A stretch of 64,000 nucleotides of DNA from Pseudomonas sp. WJP1 (GTDB lineage Bacteria > Pseudomonadota > Gammaproteobacteria > Pseudomonadales > Pseudomonadaceae): assembly GCF_028471945.1 (NCBI RefSeq), contig NZ_CP110128.1:6723001-6787000 (forward strand). Reading direction: 5' to 3'. The notes beneath the pieces are model-generated. The model saw only the letters and a program-made list of their open reading frames with translations, searched no databases and was not told the origin of the DNA. Made by a program: the position numbers and the translations under genes. Positions 8,180 to 16,419 of the stretch are shown piece after piece. Positions within the stretch are counted from its first letter, which is position 1. Each line of letters starts with the position of its first letter.

Positions 8180-8836
8180 ATGCGGCTGGCTTTATTCGAC
8201 TTGGACAACACGCTTCTGGGCGGCGACAGTGACCATGCCTGGGGTGACTACCTTTGTGAGCGCGGCTTCCTCGATGCCGTCGCCTACAAGACGCGCAACG
8301 ACGAGTTCTACCAGGATTACCTGGCGGGCAAGCTGGATAATGCCGCCTACCTGAACTTCTGCCTGGAAGTGCTGGGCCGTACCGAAATGCTCACGCTGGA
8401 TCAGTGGCACAACGACTACATGCGCGACTGCATCGAACCGATCATGCTGCCCAAGGCTATCGAACTGCTGGCCAAACACCGCGATGCTGGCGACAAGCTG
8501 GTGATCATCACCGCCACCAACCGCTTCGTCACCGGGCCCATTGCCGAGCGCCTGGGTGTCGAGACCCTGATCGCCACCGAATGCGAAATGCTCGATGGTC
8601 GTTATACCGGGCGCAGCACCGACGTGCCGTGCTTCCGTGAAGGCAAGGTGACAAGGCTCAATCGTTGGCTGGAAGAGACCGGGCACAACCTGGAGGACAG
8701 CTACTTCTATAGTGATTCGATGAATGATCTGCCGTTGCTGGAGCAGGTGGTGAATCCGATTGCGGTCGATCCGGATCCGAATCTGCGGGCCGAGGCCGAA
8801 AAGCGTGGCTGGCCGGTGATTTCGTTGCGGGACTAA
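8180..8836 (+). CDS. HAD-IB phosphatase (SerB-like; candidate histidinol-phosphatase)
   Basis: This 218-residue HAD-superfamily phosphatase has motif I as DLDNTLL (nucleophile Asp7, acid/base Asp9), motif II as the Thr in VIITATN, the motif III lysine in REGKVTRL, and motif IV as [11 protein letters not shown]. The alpha-helical C1 cap between motifs I and II is typical of the HAD-IB branch (SerB-like). The start at 8180 (MRLALFDLD) puts motif I at the usual distance; the longer frame from 8141 does not. In P. aeruginosa the gene at this position beside rppH (PA0335, from memory) was reported as a histidinol-phosphate phosphatase, so a role in histidine synthesis is plausible. The family call is firm; the substrate is inferred from synteny. 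Confidence 0.88.
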   Translation: MRLALFDLDNTLLGGDSDHAWGDYLCERGFLDAVAYKTRNDEFYQDYLAGKLDNAAYLNFCLEVLGRTEMLTLDQWHNDYMRDCIEPIMLPKAIELLAKHRDAGDKLVIITATNRFVTGPIAERLGVETLIATECEMLDGRYTGRSTDVPCFREGKVTRLNRWLEETGHNLEDSYFYSDSMNDLPLLEQVVNPIAVDPDPNLRAEAEKRGWPVISLRD

Positions 8837-8841
8837 TATAG

Positions 8842-8953
8842 CTATCGCGGGCAAGTCGAATCGTCGCACCGCCGCTCCCACAGGGATCTCTGGCGTGACT
8901 GCGATCTATGCCGCGCAACAGAAACCTGTGGGAGCTGGCTTGCCAGCGATTCG
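8842..8953. repeat. Degenerate REP pair
   Basis: A decayed left half (ATCGCGGGCAAG and CGCTCCCACAGGGATC) faces a right half CCTGTGGGAGCTGGCTTGCCAGCGAT. It belongs to the GTGGGAGCTGGCTTGCCAGC subgroup and lies between the HAD gene and the convergent DUF2269 gene. Confidence 0.75.
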
Positions 8954-8972
8954 GGCAACGCGGTCTCAAACA

Positions 8973-9398
8973 TCAAACCGGTTTGGCGCCCATCAACCCC
9001 GCGATAGCCACAAAACAGACAAAACTGAACAACGCCAAGGCAAAGGTAAATTTGCCCACCCCACCCGGCGTCTTGCGCACCTTGTTCAGCCGCACCAGCA
9101 ACCAGAACCACGCCAACGCCGCCACGGTATAGAGCACGCTCGAGGCCAGCAACCAGGTTTGCCCCAGCGGCCAGCCCACCAGATGCACCATCCACCAACC
9201 GGTGAACGGCATGCTCAGCAGCGCCAGTCCCATCAACAACCAAATGAATACACGCGGACTTTGCAAGGTGCGGCTCGCCGCCGTCGCGTCGCCATTTCGC
9301 TTGGCGCGCCAGACCCAGATCCCCAGGCCCAGCGCGCAAAGCAGCACGACCACCGTCGCCACCATGTGCGCCGTCTTGAGGGCAGTTAAGGTTTCCAT
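8973..9398 (-). CDS. DUF2269-type membrane protein
   Basis: This 141-residue protein has four predicted membrane helices (about 7-27, 50-68, 80-100 and 118-137) and almost no soluble region, resembling the DUF2269 family. No catalytic motif is visible and no function is known to me. Conserved-looking features are KTAHMVATVVVLLCALGLG in helix 1 and the cytoplasmic RAKRNGDA loop. It lies just upstream of ilvA on the same strand in the genomic direction but is separately placed (40 bp from the ilvA 3' end), so it is probably an independent unit. Confidence 0.75.
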   Translation of the reverse strand: METLTALKTAHMVATVVVLLCALGLGIWVWRAKRNGDATAASRTLQSPRVFIWLLMGLALLSMPFTGWWMVHLVGWPLGQTWLLASSVLYTVAALAWFWLLVRLNKVRKTPGGVGKFTFALALFSFVCFVAIAGLMGAKPV

Positions 9399-9437
9399 GG
9401 TTCGATCTCCTTATGCGTTGCCCCTCAGCGTAGCCGC

Positions 9438-10952
9438 TCAGCCAAGAAACAGCTGATAGGCCGGGTTGTCGCTTTCATCCCAGTACGGGTAGCCGATTTC
9501 TTCCAGCGCTGCCGGCACCAGGTGACGCTCCTCGTGGGGTACTTGCAGGCCCGCGACCACACGACCATCGGCCGCACCGTGGTTGCGATAGTGGAACATC
9601 GAGATGTTCCAGCGCCCGCCGAGCTTATTAAGGAAGTTGAACAGCGCCCCCGGACGCTCCGGGAACTCGAAGCGCAGGATCACTTCATCGACCACATGCG
9701 CCGCGCGCCCGCCGACCATGTGACGGATGTGCAACTTCGCCAGTTCGTTGTCAGTCAGGTCGACGACCGGAAAGCCCTGCTCGCTCAGGCTGGCGATCAG
9801 CGCGCGACGTGGATCGGTCTCTGGATGAGTTTGCACCCCGACAAAGATGTGCGCTTCGCTGCCCGTGTTGTAGCGGTAGTTGAATTCGGTGATCTGGCGC
9901 TTGCCGATGGCTTCGCAGAACGCCTTGAAGCTCCCCGGCTGTTCGGGGATGGTCACGGCGATGATGGCTTCACGGCCCTCGCCCAGTTCGGCGCGCTCGG
10001 CGACATGGCGCAGGCGGTCGAAATTGACGTTGGCCCCGGAGTCGATGGCCACGAAGGTCTGACCGGTGACACCGCGGGACTCGACGTACTTCTTGATCCC
10101 GGCCACGCCCAGGGCTCCGGCAGGTTCGGTGATCGAACGGGTATCGTCGTAGATGTCCTTGATTGCCGCACAGATTTCGTCGGTGCTGACGGTGATGACT
10201 TCGTCGACGTAGTCTTTGCAGATATCAAAGGTGTGCTGGCCGATCTGGGCCACCGCGACGCCATCGGCAAAGATGCCCACGGTGGGCAACACCACCCGCT
10301 CACCCGCCGCCATGGCGGCTTGCAGGCAATTGGAGTCGTCCGGCTCGACACCGATGACCTTGATGTCTGGCCGCAGGTACTTCACGTACGCCGCGATACC
10401 GGCGATCAGGCCGCCGCCGCCGACTGGAACGAAGATCGCATCCAGGGGCGCCGGGTGCTGGCGCAAAATCTCCATGGCCACCGTGCCCTGCCCGGCAATG
10501 GTGTGGGGATCGTCATAGGGGTGAATGTAGACGTAGCCTTTTTCGTCGACCAGTTTCAGCGAGTAGGCCAGGGCCTCCGGAAACGAATCGCCGTGCAGCA
10601 CCACTTTGCCACCGCGCGAGCGCACGCCTTCGACCTTGATCTCGGGAGTGGTCTTGGGCATGACGATGGTGGCTTTCACGCCCAGGACCTTGGCCGCCAG
10701 GGCCAGGCCTTGCGCATGATTGCCCGCGGAAGCGGTGACGACGCCGCGAGCGCGTTCTTCGGCGCTCAGTTGCGTCAGCTTGTTGTAGGCGCCACGAATC
10801 TTGAACGAGTACACCGGCTGCAAGTCTTCACGCTTGAGCAAAATCTCGTTGCCCAGCCGCTCGGAGAGCTGGCGGGCAGTCTGCAATGGGGTTTCTACGG
10901 CAACGTCATAAACGCGCGAGGTGAGGATCTTTTTGACGTACTGTTCAAGCAT
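9438..10952 (-). CDS. ilvA: Threonine ammonia-lyase, biosynthetic
   Basis: IlvA deaminates threonine to 2-oxobutanoate, the committed step of isoleucine synthesis. The 504-residue protein has an N-terminal fold-type II PLP domain with the PLP lysine K51 in SFKIRGAYNKL, the substrate loop SAGNHAQG and the phosphate-binding loop VPVGGGGLIAG. Two C-terminal ACT-like domains (about 325-410 and 420-500) give isoleucine and valine allosteric control, marking the biosynthetic rather than the short catabolic form. It is divergent from rpiA across a 148-bp promoter region, the arrangement usual in pseudomonads. Confidence 0.96.
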   Translation of the reverse strand: MLEQYVKKILTSRVYDVAVETPLQTARQLSERLGNEILLKREDLQPVYSFKIRGAYNKLTQLSAEERARGVVTASAGNHAQGLALAAKVLGVKATIVMPKTTPEIKVEGVRSRGGKVVLHGDSFPEALAYSLKLVDEKGYVYIHPYDDPHTIAGQGTVAMEILRQHPAPLDAIFVPVGGGGLIAGIAAYVKYLRPDIKVIGVEPDDSNCLQAAMAAGERVVLPTVGIFADGVAVAQIGQHTFDICKDYVDEVITVSTDEICAAIKDIYDDTRSITEPAGALGVAGIKKYVESRGVTGQTFVAIDSGANVNFDRLRHVAERAELGEGREAIIAVTIPEQPGSFKAFCEAIGKRQITEFNYRYNTGSEAHIFVGVQTHPETDPRRALIASLSEQGFPVVDLTDNELAKLHIRHMVGGRAAHVVDEVILRFEFPERPGALFNFLNKLGGRWNISMFHYRNHGAADGRVVAGLQVPHEERHLVPAALEEIGYPYWDESDNPAYQLFLG

Positions 10953-11100
10953 CGGAAAGCATCACTGAGCGGGTTGGGCAGGATCAAGGAGTCTAACCCG
11001 GCTTTTGGCCGCACGACCACACGAATCAAGAGGTTTTGGCCCGGCATGGAGCTATAATGCCTGCCTTTGCATTCTTACCTTGCCCGCTTCCGGAGCCCGC

Positions 11101-11775
11101 ATGACCCAGGATCAACTCAAACAGGCAGTGGCCCAGGCCGCCGTCGACTTCATCCTCCCGAAACTCGACGACAAGAGCATCGTTGGGGTCGGCACCGGTT
11201 CCACCGCCAACTGTTTCATCGATGCCCTGGCCAAGCACAAGGGCGCGTTCGATGGCGCGGTTGCCAGCTCCGAAGCCACCGCCGCACGCCTCAAGGGCCA
11301 CGGGATTCCGGTCTATGAGCTCAATACGGTCAGCGACCTGGAGTTCTACGTCGACGGCGCCGACGAGAGTGACGAGCACCTGAACCTGATCAAGGGCGGC
11401 GGCGCGGCCCTGACCCGCGAGAAAATCGTCGCGGCCGTGGCCAAGACCTTCATCTGTATCGCCGACGCCAGCAAGCTTGTGCCCGTCCTTGGCGCATTCC
11501 CGTTGCCCGTGGAAGTGATCCCGATGGCCCGCAGCCACGTGGCCCGCCAGCTGGTGAAACTCGGCGGCGACCCGGTCTACCGCGAAGGCGTGCTGACCGA
11601 CAACGGCAACATCATCCTCGACGTGTTCAACCTGCAGATCACCAACCCGGTTGAACTGGAGTCGCAGATCAATGCGATCGTCGGCGTGGTCACCAACGGC
11701 TTGTTCGCGGCGCGCCCGGCGGACCTGCTGTTGCTGGGGACCAGCGAAGGTGTGAAGACCCTGCGCGCCCAGTAA
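11101..11775 (+). CDS. rpiA: Ribose-5-phosphate isomerase A
   Basis: RpiA interconverts ribose-5-phosphate and ribulose-5-phosphate in the non-oxidative pentose phosphate pathway. The 224-residue length is standard. All signature loops are present: [15 protein letters not shown] (phosphate binding), [22 protein letters not shown] (catalytic Asp residues) and [12 protein letters not shown] (catalytic Glu and Lys). The ATG at 11101 is preferred over the longer frame from 11005, because homologues begin [18 protein letters not shown] hexamer (11052-11057) lies upstream, compatible with a vegetative promoter. Confidence 0.96.
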   Translation: MTQDQLKQAVAQAAVDFILPKLDDKSIVGVGTGSTANCFIDALAKHKGAFDGAVASSEATAARLKGHGIPVYELNTVSDLEFYVDGADESDEHLNLIKGGGAALTREKIVAAVAKTFICIADASKLVPVLGAFPLPVEVIPMARSHVARQLVKLGGDPVYREGVLTDNGNIILDVFNLQITNPVELESQINAIVGVVTNGLFAARPADLLLLGTSEGVKTLRAQ

Positions 11776-11790
11776 AACATACGCAAAAAC

Positions 11791-11892
11791 CTGTAGGAGC
11801 GAGCCTGCTCGCGAAAAACTTGAGGTCGCTGCGGGGAGTCAGGTACCCCGCGTTTTCGTTAACGACCATCGCGAGCAGGCTCACTCCTACAG
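11791..11892. repeat. REPIN with internal stem-loop insert
   Basis: Outer REP arms (CTGTAGGAGCGAGCCTGCTC and its near complement) enclose about 50 bases. These contain a second hairpin, GCGGGGAGTCAGGTACCCCGC, followed by CGTTAACGA. The same internal segment, inverted and diverged, occurs in the REPIN at 62803-62904. Confidence 0.85.
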
Positions 11893-11910
11893 TTGTTTTT
11901 GTGGTGTTTG

Positions 11911-12828
11911 TCAGGGTTGTACAGTTTTTTTGAAGACGTAAAACAGGTTCGGCTCACTCACAAGGTACATCGTACCGTCGTCGTCCATGGCGATCCCTTC
12001 CGCTTGCGGTACGGTCTTTTGCAGACCCTGCCGGCCCTTGTTCAGTGACATGGTGCTCAGCGGTCGACCGTCCACATCCAATTCCAGAATCAGCCGCGAC
12101 TCGTCGGACAGCGCCAGCAAGTGCCCGCTGCGCTCGTCGTACTGCAGGCTCGACAGGTCCCGCACAAACATCCCTGCATCGCGCTTGGGATTGTTGACCA
12201 CATGTACCGCGTAGGACTTTTCCGGATTGAAATGCGGAAACCCGTGCACTTCGTAGATCAGCATCGGGTCGCGTTCCTTGGCGACAAACAAGCGCTTGCC
12301 CACCGAATCGTAAGCCAGGCCTTCGAAACCCTTGTTGCCGCTCATGTGCACACCGAGGGTCATCTGTTCCGCGTCCGCGGCGTCGAGGAAGGTGGTGTCA
12401 TGCTCCAGATGAATCTTGATCAGGCGCTGCTGGCGCTCGTCCGTGATCACGTAGGTGTCGGCGCTGATGAACTCAACGGCTTCAGGATCGCCAAAACCGA
12501 CCAACGCGATGCGGCGCAGGATCCGGCCGTCGAGGGACAGCTCGATCAATTCGGAGTTTTTATTGGTAACCGTGAACAGGCTTTTGCGCACCGGGTCGTA
12601 GGTCAAGGCTGAAACATCGTCGTCCAGCCCTTCGATGACTTGCCCCTCCAGCACCACCCGATACTGGTCCAGGCCGATGGACTGGGTGTTCATCGGCTGC
12701 CAGAGCGCATGCAGGTTGAACCAGGCGCGCTCGAACAGGCGCAGGTGCTGCCCGAACGCGATCAATACGCTCAGGGCAATCACCGACAGGAGCAAAAGCA
12801 GCGGTTTGGGGCGGGCTAATCGACGCAT
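11911..12828 (-). CDS. SdiA-regulated-domain (YjiK-like) protein, copy 2
   Basis: This 305-residue protein starts with a hydrophobic anchor (about 9-27) that should place the rest in the periplasm. The rest looks like a beta-propeller of the SdiA-regulated family: repeated blocks such as DVSALTYDPVRKSLFTVTNKN, NKGFEGLAYDSVGKRLFVAKERDP and PQAEGIAMDDDGTMYLVSEPNLFYVF. It is a clear paralogue of the gene upstream at 12947-13873, with the same order of blocks and the same C-terminal ending. Molecular function is unknown. The start at 12828 agrees with the position of the anchor. Confidence 0.85.
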   Translation of the reverse strand: MRRLARPKPLLLLLSVIALSVLIAFGQHLRLFERAWFNLHALWQPMNTQSIGLDQYRVVLEGQVIEGLDDDVSALTYDPVRKSLFTVTNKNSELIELSLDGRILRRIALVGFGDPEAVEFISADTYVITDERQQRLIKIHLEHDTTFLDAADAEQMTLGVHMSGNKGFEGLAYDSVGKRLFVAKERDPMLIYEVHGFPHFNPEKSYAVHVVNNPKRDAGMFVRDLSSLQYDERSGHLLALSDESRLILELDVDGRPLSTMSLNKGRQGLQKTVPQAEGIAMDDDGTMYLVSEPNLFYVFKKTVQP

Positions 12829-12946
12829 TCAGGCGGGCTCGGATTCAGGGCAGGCGGATGAAATATCACGCCTGCCTGAATTGAAGCTTAATGGCCATTG
12901 GCCTGATCCTACAACCAGAGGCAAAAAAGCCTACACGGGAAGGCGA

Positions 12947-13873
12947 TTATTTCTGCTTTTCGAAACGGTAAAACAGGTTTGGCTCACTCACGATGTACAT
13001 CGTGCCTGCCTCGTCCATGGTCACGCCTTCGGCCCGCGGGATGGTCTTTTTCAAGCCGTTGAAGCCGCCCAGCAAGGTCATGAAGCTGACCTGCTCGCCT
13101 TTTTCGTCCAGCTCCAGCAACAGGTGGGAGTCGGCGGACAACACCAGGGTGTGGCCGGTGCGCGGATCGATGGCCAGGGCAGACAGGTTGCGGATGTCCA
13201 GCTCATCACTGGCAAGCTTTTGCTTGTCGCCAGTGAGCGTCTTGCCGTCTCCTTTCCAGGTGAACAGCGCGGGTGGACGCTCTTCGCCCAGCAGCAATTG
13301 CTGATTGCGCGCATCCCAGACGACAGCCTCGAAAGCCTTGTTCTGGTCTTTTGAAGGGCCGAGGTCGTATTTCGGAAAGTCAGCGATGTTCAGCTCGCGG
13401 GTGTCGGCATCGACCTTGACGAGGGTGATCTGGTGGTCACGCTCATCGACAATGGCCAGCATACCGTTGCCCAGCGCCGTCACCCCTTCTGGATTGCTCC
13501 AGCCTACCAAAGGCATTTTGCGCAGCACGTCGCCTTGCAGCGACAACTCGGCCAGGAACGGGTTTTTACCCATCACCGAAAACAGGGTTTTGGTCTGGGC
13601 GTCGTAGGTGACGTCCGACGCTTCGTCCTTTTCCATGCCGGGCAGTGGCTTGGCGTCGATCACCGCACGGTAGTCCGGCAGCCAGACGCTGTCCTGACGC
13701 TCGGCGGGGCTTTCAAAACGCTCCAGCACCCAGAGCACGCCGCGGTCATCCCAATGCATGGCAAACGCCAGGCCGTAGGCGGCGGCGACCAACAGCAACA
13801 GCCAGGAATACCAGCGCAGGGCAAAGCGCGAGCGACGGGCAGGTTTAAGCGACGAAAGCGGTTGAGTGGCCAT
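12947..13873 (-). CDS. SdiA-regulated-domain (YjiK-like) protein, copy 1
   Basis: This 308-residue paralogue of the downstream gene has an N-terminal membrane anchor (about 22-42) after a basic stretch, followed by the same propeller blocks: DEASDVTYDAQTKTLFSVMG, NKAFEAVVWDARNQQLLLGE, LSALAIDPRTGHTLVLSADS and PRAEGVTMDEAGTMYIVSEPNLFYRF. The two genes are co-oriented, 118 bp apart, and probably arose by tandem duplication. SdiA-regulated is the name of the Pfam family and does not imply quorum control here. Confidence 0.85.
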   Translation of the reverse strand: MATQPLSSLKPARRSRFALRWYSWLLLLVAAAYGLAFAMHWDDRGVLWVLERFESPAERQDSVWLPDYRAVIDAKPLPGMEKDEASDVTYDAQTKTLFSVMGKNPFLAELSLQGDVLRKMPLVGWSNPEGVTALGNGMLAIVDERDHQITLVKVDADTRELNIADFPKYDLGPSKDQNKAFEAVVWDARNQQLLLGEERPPALFTWKGDGKTLTGDKQKLASDELDIRNLSALAIDPRTGHTLVLSADSHLLLELDEKGEQVSFMTLLGGFNGLKKTIPRAEGVTMDEAGTMYIVSEPNLFYRFEKQK

Positions 13874-14011
13874 CAGGGCATGCGTTCCAGAAATTCAGGC
13901 TTGGGGTAATAGCACAATTGGGCCCGGCACAGACGCCGAATGCCGTGGAATTATCCAGACACTTTGTGAAAAAAACGGGAAATGGCGGGATAGCTCTGCA
14001 TAGACACCCTC

Positions 14012-14108
14012 CCCCTGTGGGAGCTGGCTTGCCAGCGATAGCGGTGCATCAGCCAACAGAAGTGTTGAAGGTGATGGCCTCATCGCTGGCAAGCCAGCTC
14101 CCACAGGG
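14012..14108. repeat. REPIN hairpin
   Basis: The arms CCCTGTGGGAGCTGGCTTGC and their complement enclose about 45 bases. This is the TGGCTTGCCAGCGAT variant, lying next to the 3' end of the FAH-family gene. Confidence 0.88.
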
Positions 14109-14124
14109 TTCAGCAGTGTTCGAT

Positions 14125-14790
14125 CTAGCGAACGTTGCTGCTGAAGCTGCTGGCGCCTGGCAGCTCCAGGACGATCTCGTCGCCAACGTTCAGCGGGCCT
14201 ACACCCACCGGCGTGCCGGTGAGGATCACGTCACCGGCCTGCAGCGAAAAGCAACCGGCCATGTGCTGGATCATCGGCACGATCGGGTTGAGCATCGCAC
14301 TGCTGTTGCCATCCTGGCGCACTTCGCCATTGATGGTCAGGCGAATACCGATGTCGGTCAGGTCGGCGAAGGTGCTGCCGGAGACGAACGGTGCAATCAC
14401 CGCCGCACCGTCGAAGGACTTGGCGATTTCCCAGGGCAGGCCCTTGGATTTCAGCTCGGCCTGCTTGTCGCGCAGGGTCAGGTCCAGGGCCGGGGCGAAG
14501 CCGGAGATGGCGTCCAGCACTTCTTCAACGCTTGGCTTGGTCGACAAAGGCTTGCCGATCAGTACCGCGATTTCCGCTTCGTAATGCACCGAGCCACGCT
14601 CGGTCGGAATGCTGAAACCGCCTTCCAGCGGCACCACACAACTGCCCGGCTTGATGAACAGCAGCGGCTCGGTCGGTACCGGGTTGTCCAGTTCCTTGGC
14701 GTGTTCGGCGTAGTTACGGCCGATGCACACCACTTTCCCCAGCGGGAAGTGAATACGCGTACCGTCGACATACTGGTGCTGATAGCTCAT
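14125..14790 (-). CDS. Fumarylacetoacetate hydrolase-family protein
   Basis: This 221-residue protein consists of the FAH C-terminal fold only. It shows the metal-binding signature: HYEAEIAVLIGKPL supplies the acidic ligands, with KSFDGAAVIAPF and ILTGTPVGVGPLNVGD further on. Small FAH proteins of this kind hydrolyse acylpyruvates or decarboxylate oxaloacetate; the exact substrate is not visible. It follows the D-2-hydroxyglutarate dehydrogenase gene in reverse orientation terms (its start lies 30 bp from that gene's stop on the same strand), so the two may be linked. Oxaloacetate decarboxylase activity would be the first thing to suspect. Confidence 0.87.
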   Translation of the reverse strand: MSYQHQYVDGTRIHFPLGKVVCIGRNYAEHAKELDNPVPTEPLLFIKPGSCVVPLEGGFSIPTERGSVHYEAEIAVLIGKPLSTKPSVEEVLDAISGFAPALDLTLRDKQAELKSKGLPWEIAKSFDGAAVIAPFVSGSTFADLTDIGIRLTINGEVRQDGNSSAMLNPIVPMIQHMAGCFSLQAGDVILTGTPVGVGPLNVGDEIVLELPGASSFSSNVR

Positions 14791-14820
14791 GGACCGACTC
14801 CTGGTTCGTAGCTCTTAAAG

Positions 14821-16215
14821 TCAAACAGCGAAAATCTTGCCCGGGTTCATGATCCCGTTCGGATCGAACACCGCCTTGACCGCTTTCATGTACTCGATCT
14901 CGACCGGGGAACGGCTGTAGGTCAGGTAATCACGTTTGGTCATGCCCACGCCGTGTTCGGCGGAAATCGAGCCGTTGTACTTCTCGACGGTTTCGAACAC
15001 CCACTTGTTCACGGTGGCGCACTTGGCGAAGAACTCGTCCTTGCTCAGGTTTTCCGGCTTGAGGATGTTCAGGTGCAGGTTGCCGTCGCCGATGTGGCCA
15101 AACCAGACGATTTCGAAGTCCGGGTAGTGTTCGCCGACGATCGCGTCGATTTCCTTGAGGAACGCCGGGACTTTCGACACGGTTACCGAAATGTCGTTTT
15201 TGTACGGCGTCCAGTGGGAAATGGTTTCGGAGATGTATTCGCGCAGTTTCCACAGGTTCTGCAGCTGGGTTTCGCTCTGGCTCATCACGCCGTCCAGGAC
15301 CCAGCCCTGCTCGACACAGTGCTCAAAGGTTTCCAGGGCGTGGTTGGCCACTTCTTCAGTGGTCGCTTCGAATTCCAGCAGCGCGTAGAACGGGCAATCG
15401 GTTTCGAATGGCGCCGGCACGTCACCACGGCCCATGACCTTGGCCAGGGCTTTGTCGGAGAAGAACTCGAAAGCGGTCAGGTCGAGCTTGCTCTGGAAGG
15501 CATGCAGCACCGGCATGATCGAGTCGAAATCGGTGGTGCCGAGGACCATGGCGGTGAGGTTTTTCGGTGCGCGATCCAGGCGCATGGTCGCTTCGACCAC
15601 GAAACCGAGGGTGCCTTCGGCGCCGATGAACAGCTGACGCATGTCGTAGCCGGTGGCGTTCTTGATCAAGTCGCGGTTCAGTTCCAGCACGTCGCCCTTG
15701 CCGGTGACGACTTTCATGCCGGCCACCCAGTTACGGGTCATGCCGTAGCGAATCACCTTGATCCCGCCGGCATTGGTGCCGATATTGCCGCCAATCTGGC
15801 TCGAACCTGCCGAAGCGAAATCCACTGGGTAGTACAGGCCCTTTTCTTCGGCCACGTTCTGCAGATGCTCGGTGACCACGCCCGGCTGGCAAACGGCGGT
15901 GCGGTCGGTCAGGTTCACGTCGAGGATCTGGTTCATGTAGTCGAAGGACACGACTACTTCGCCATTGGCCGCCACAGCCGCGGCGGAAAGGCCGGTGCGG
16001 CCGCCGGAAGGCACCAGCGCCACCTTGTGTTTATTGGCCCACAGGACAATGGCCTGGACCTGCTCGGTGGTCTTGGGGAACACGATGGCGGTCGGGGCCG
16101 GGGCGAAATGCTTGGTCCAATCCTTACCGTAAGCATTCAGGGAGTCGGCATCGGTCAGCACCTTGCCAGGCTCAACCAGGGTCTTCAGCTCATCAATCAG
16201 GGCAGGATTGGTCAT
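14821..16215 (-). CDS. D-2-hydroxyglutarate dehydrogenase, FAD-linked
   Basis: This 464-residue flavoprotein belongs to the FAD-binding/lactate dehydrogenase-type oxidase family. The N-terminal PCMH FAD domain (about 35-215) contains PSGGRTGLSAAAV and GGNIGTNAGGIKVIRYG. The C-terminal substrate domain contains the metal-binding WFGHIGDGNLHLN and SAEHGVGMTKRDYL. It is divergent from serA. That pairing is known in pseudomonads: SerA reduces 2-oxoglutarate to D-2-hydroxyglutarate, and this enzyme oxidises it back, passing electrons to ETF. The ATG at 16215 (MTNPALIDEL) is chosen over an upstream ATG, because homologues begin there. Confidence 0.9.
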   Translation of the reverse strand: MTNPALIDELKTLVEPGKVLTDADSLNAYGKDWTKHFAPAPTAIVFPKTTEQVQAIVLWANKHKVALVPSGGRTGLSAAAVAANGEVVVSFDYMNQILDVNLTDRTAVCQPGVVTEHLQNVAEEKGLYYPVDFASAGSSQIGGNIGTNAGGIKVIRYGMTRNWVAGMKVVTGKGDVLELNRDLIKNATGYDMRQLFIGAEGTLGFVVEATMRLDRAPKNLTAMVLGTTDFDSIMPVLHAFQSKLDLTAFEFFSDKALAKVMGRGDVPAPFETDCPFYALLEFEATTEEVANHALETFEHCVEQGWVLDGVMSQSETQLQNLWKLREYISETISHWTPYKNDISVTVSKVPAFLKEIDAIVGEHYPDFEIVWFGHIGDGNLHLNILKPENLSKDEFFAKCATVNKWVFETVEKYNGSISAEHGVGMTKRDYLTYSRSPVEIEYMKAVKAVFDPNGIMNPGKIFAV

Positions 16216-16291
16216 CGACAGAACTCTCGAACAATTCATGGTCATCCTGAGAACGCTTCACGTCGCAGGAATGAGTGTTTAGCGGGGTGCA

Positions 16292-16303
16292 TATGCTAGC
16301 ATA
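16292..16303. promoter_or_regulatory. Perfect palindrome in the D2HGDH-serA divergent promoter region
   Basis: TATGCTAGCATA is a perfect 12-base palindrome located 77 bp upstream of the dehydrogenase start and 117 bp upstream of the serA start. It could be an operator for a dimeric regulator or part of a promoter -10 region. No regulator gene lies adjacent. Confidence 0.35.
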
Positions 16304-16419
16304 CCGACCCCGCAGGGTAGTGCCCAAAGGCTGTTCTGCGGTGACGGCATTCTTGCCGTCCGGGTCAGCATCTGTTGACCATTTCCTGCCAATTTTCTCC
16401 GGGATACAGGTTTACGCAG

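Noticed and set aside
5537..11057. Long plus-strand reading frames opposite ptsP and ilvA (for example 6032-7594 and 9522-11057)
   Set aside because: They lie antisense to well-recognised genes, have low-complexity His/Asp/Val-rich translations typical of the reverse frame of GC-rich genes, and lack ribosome-binding sites.
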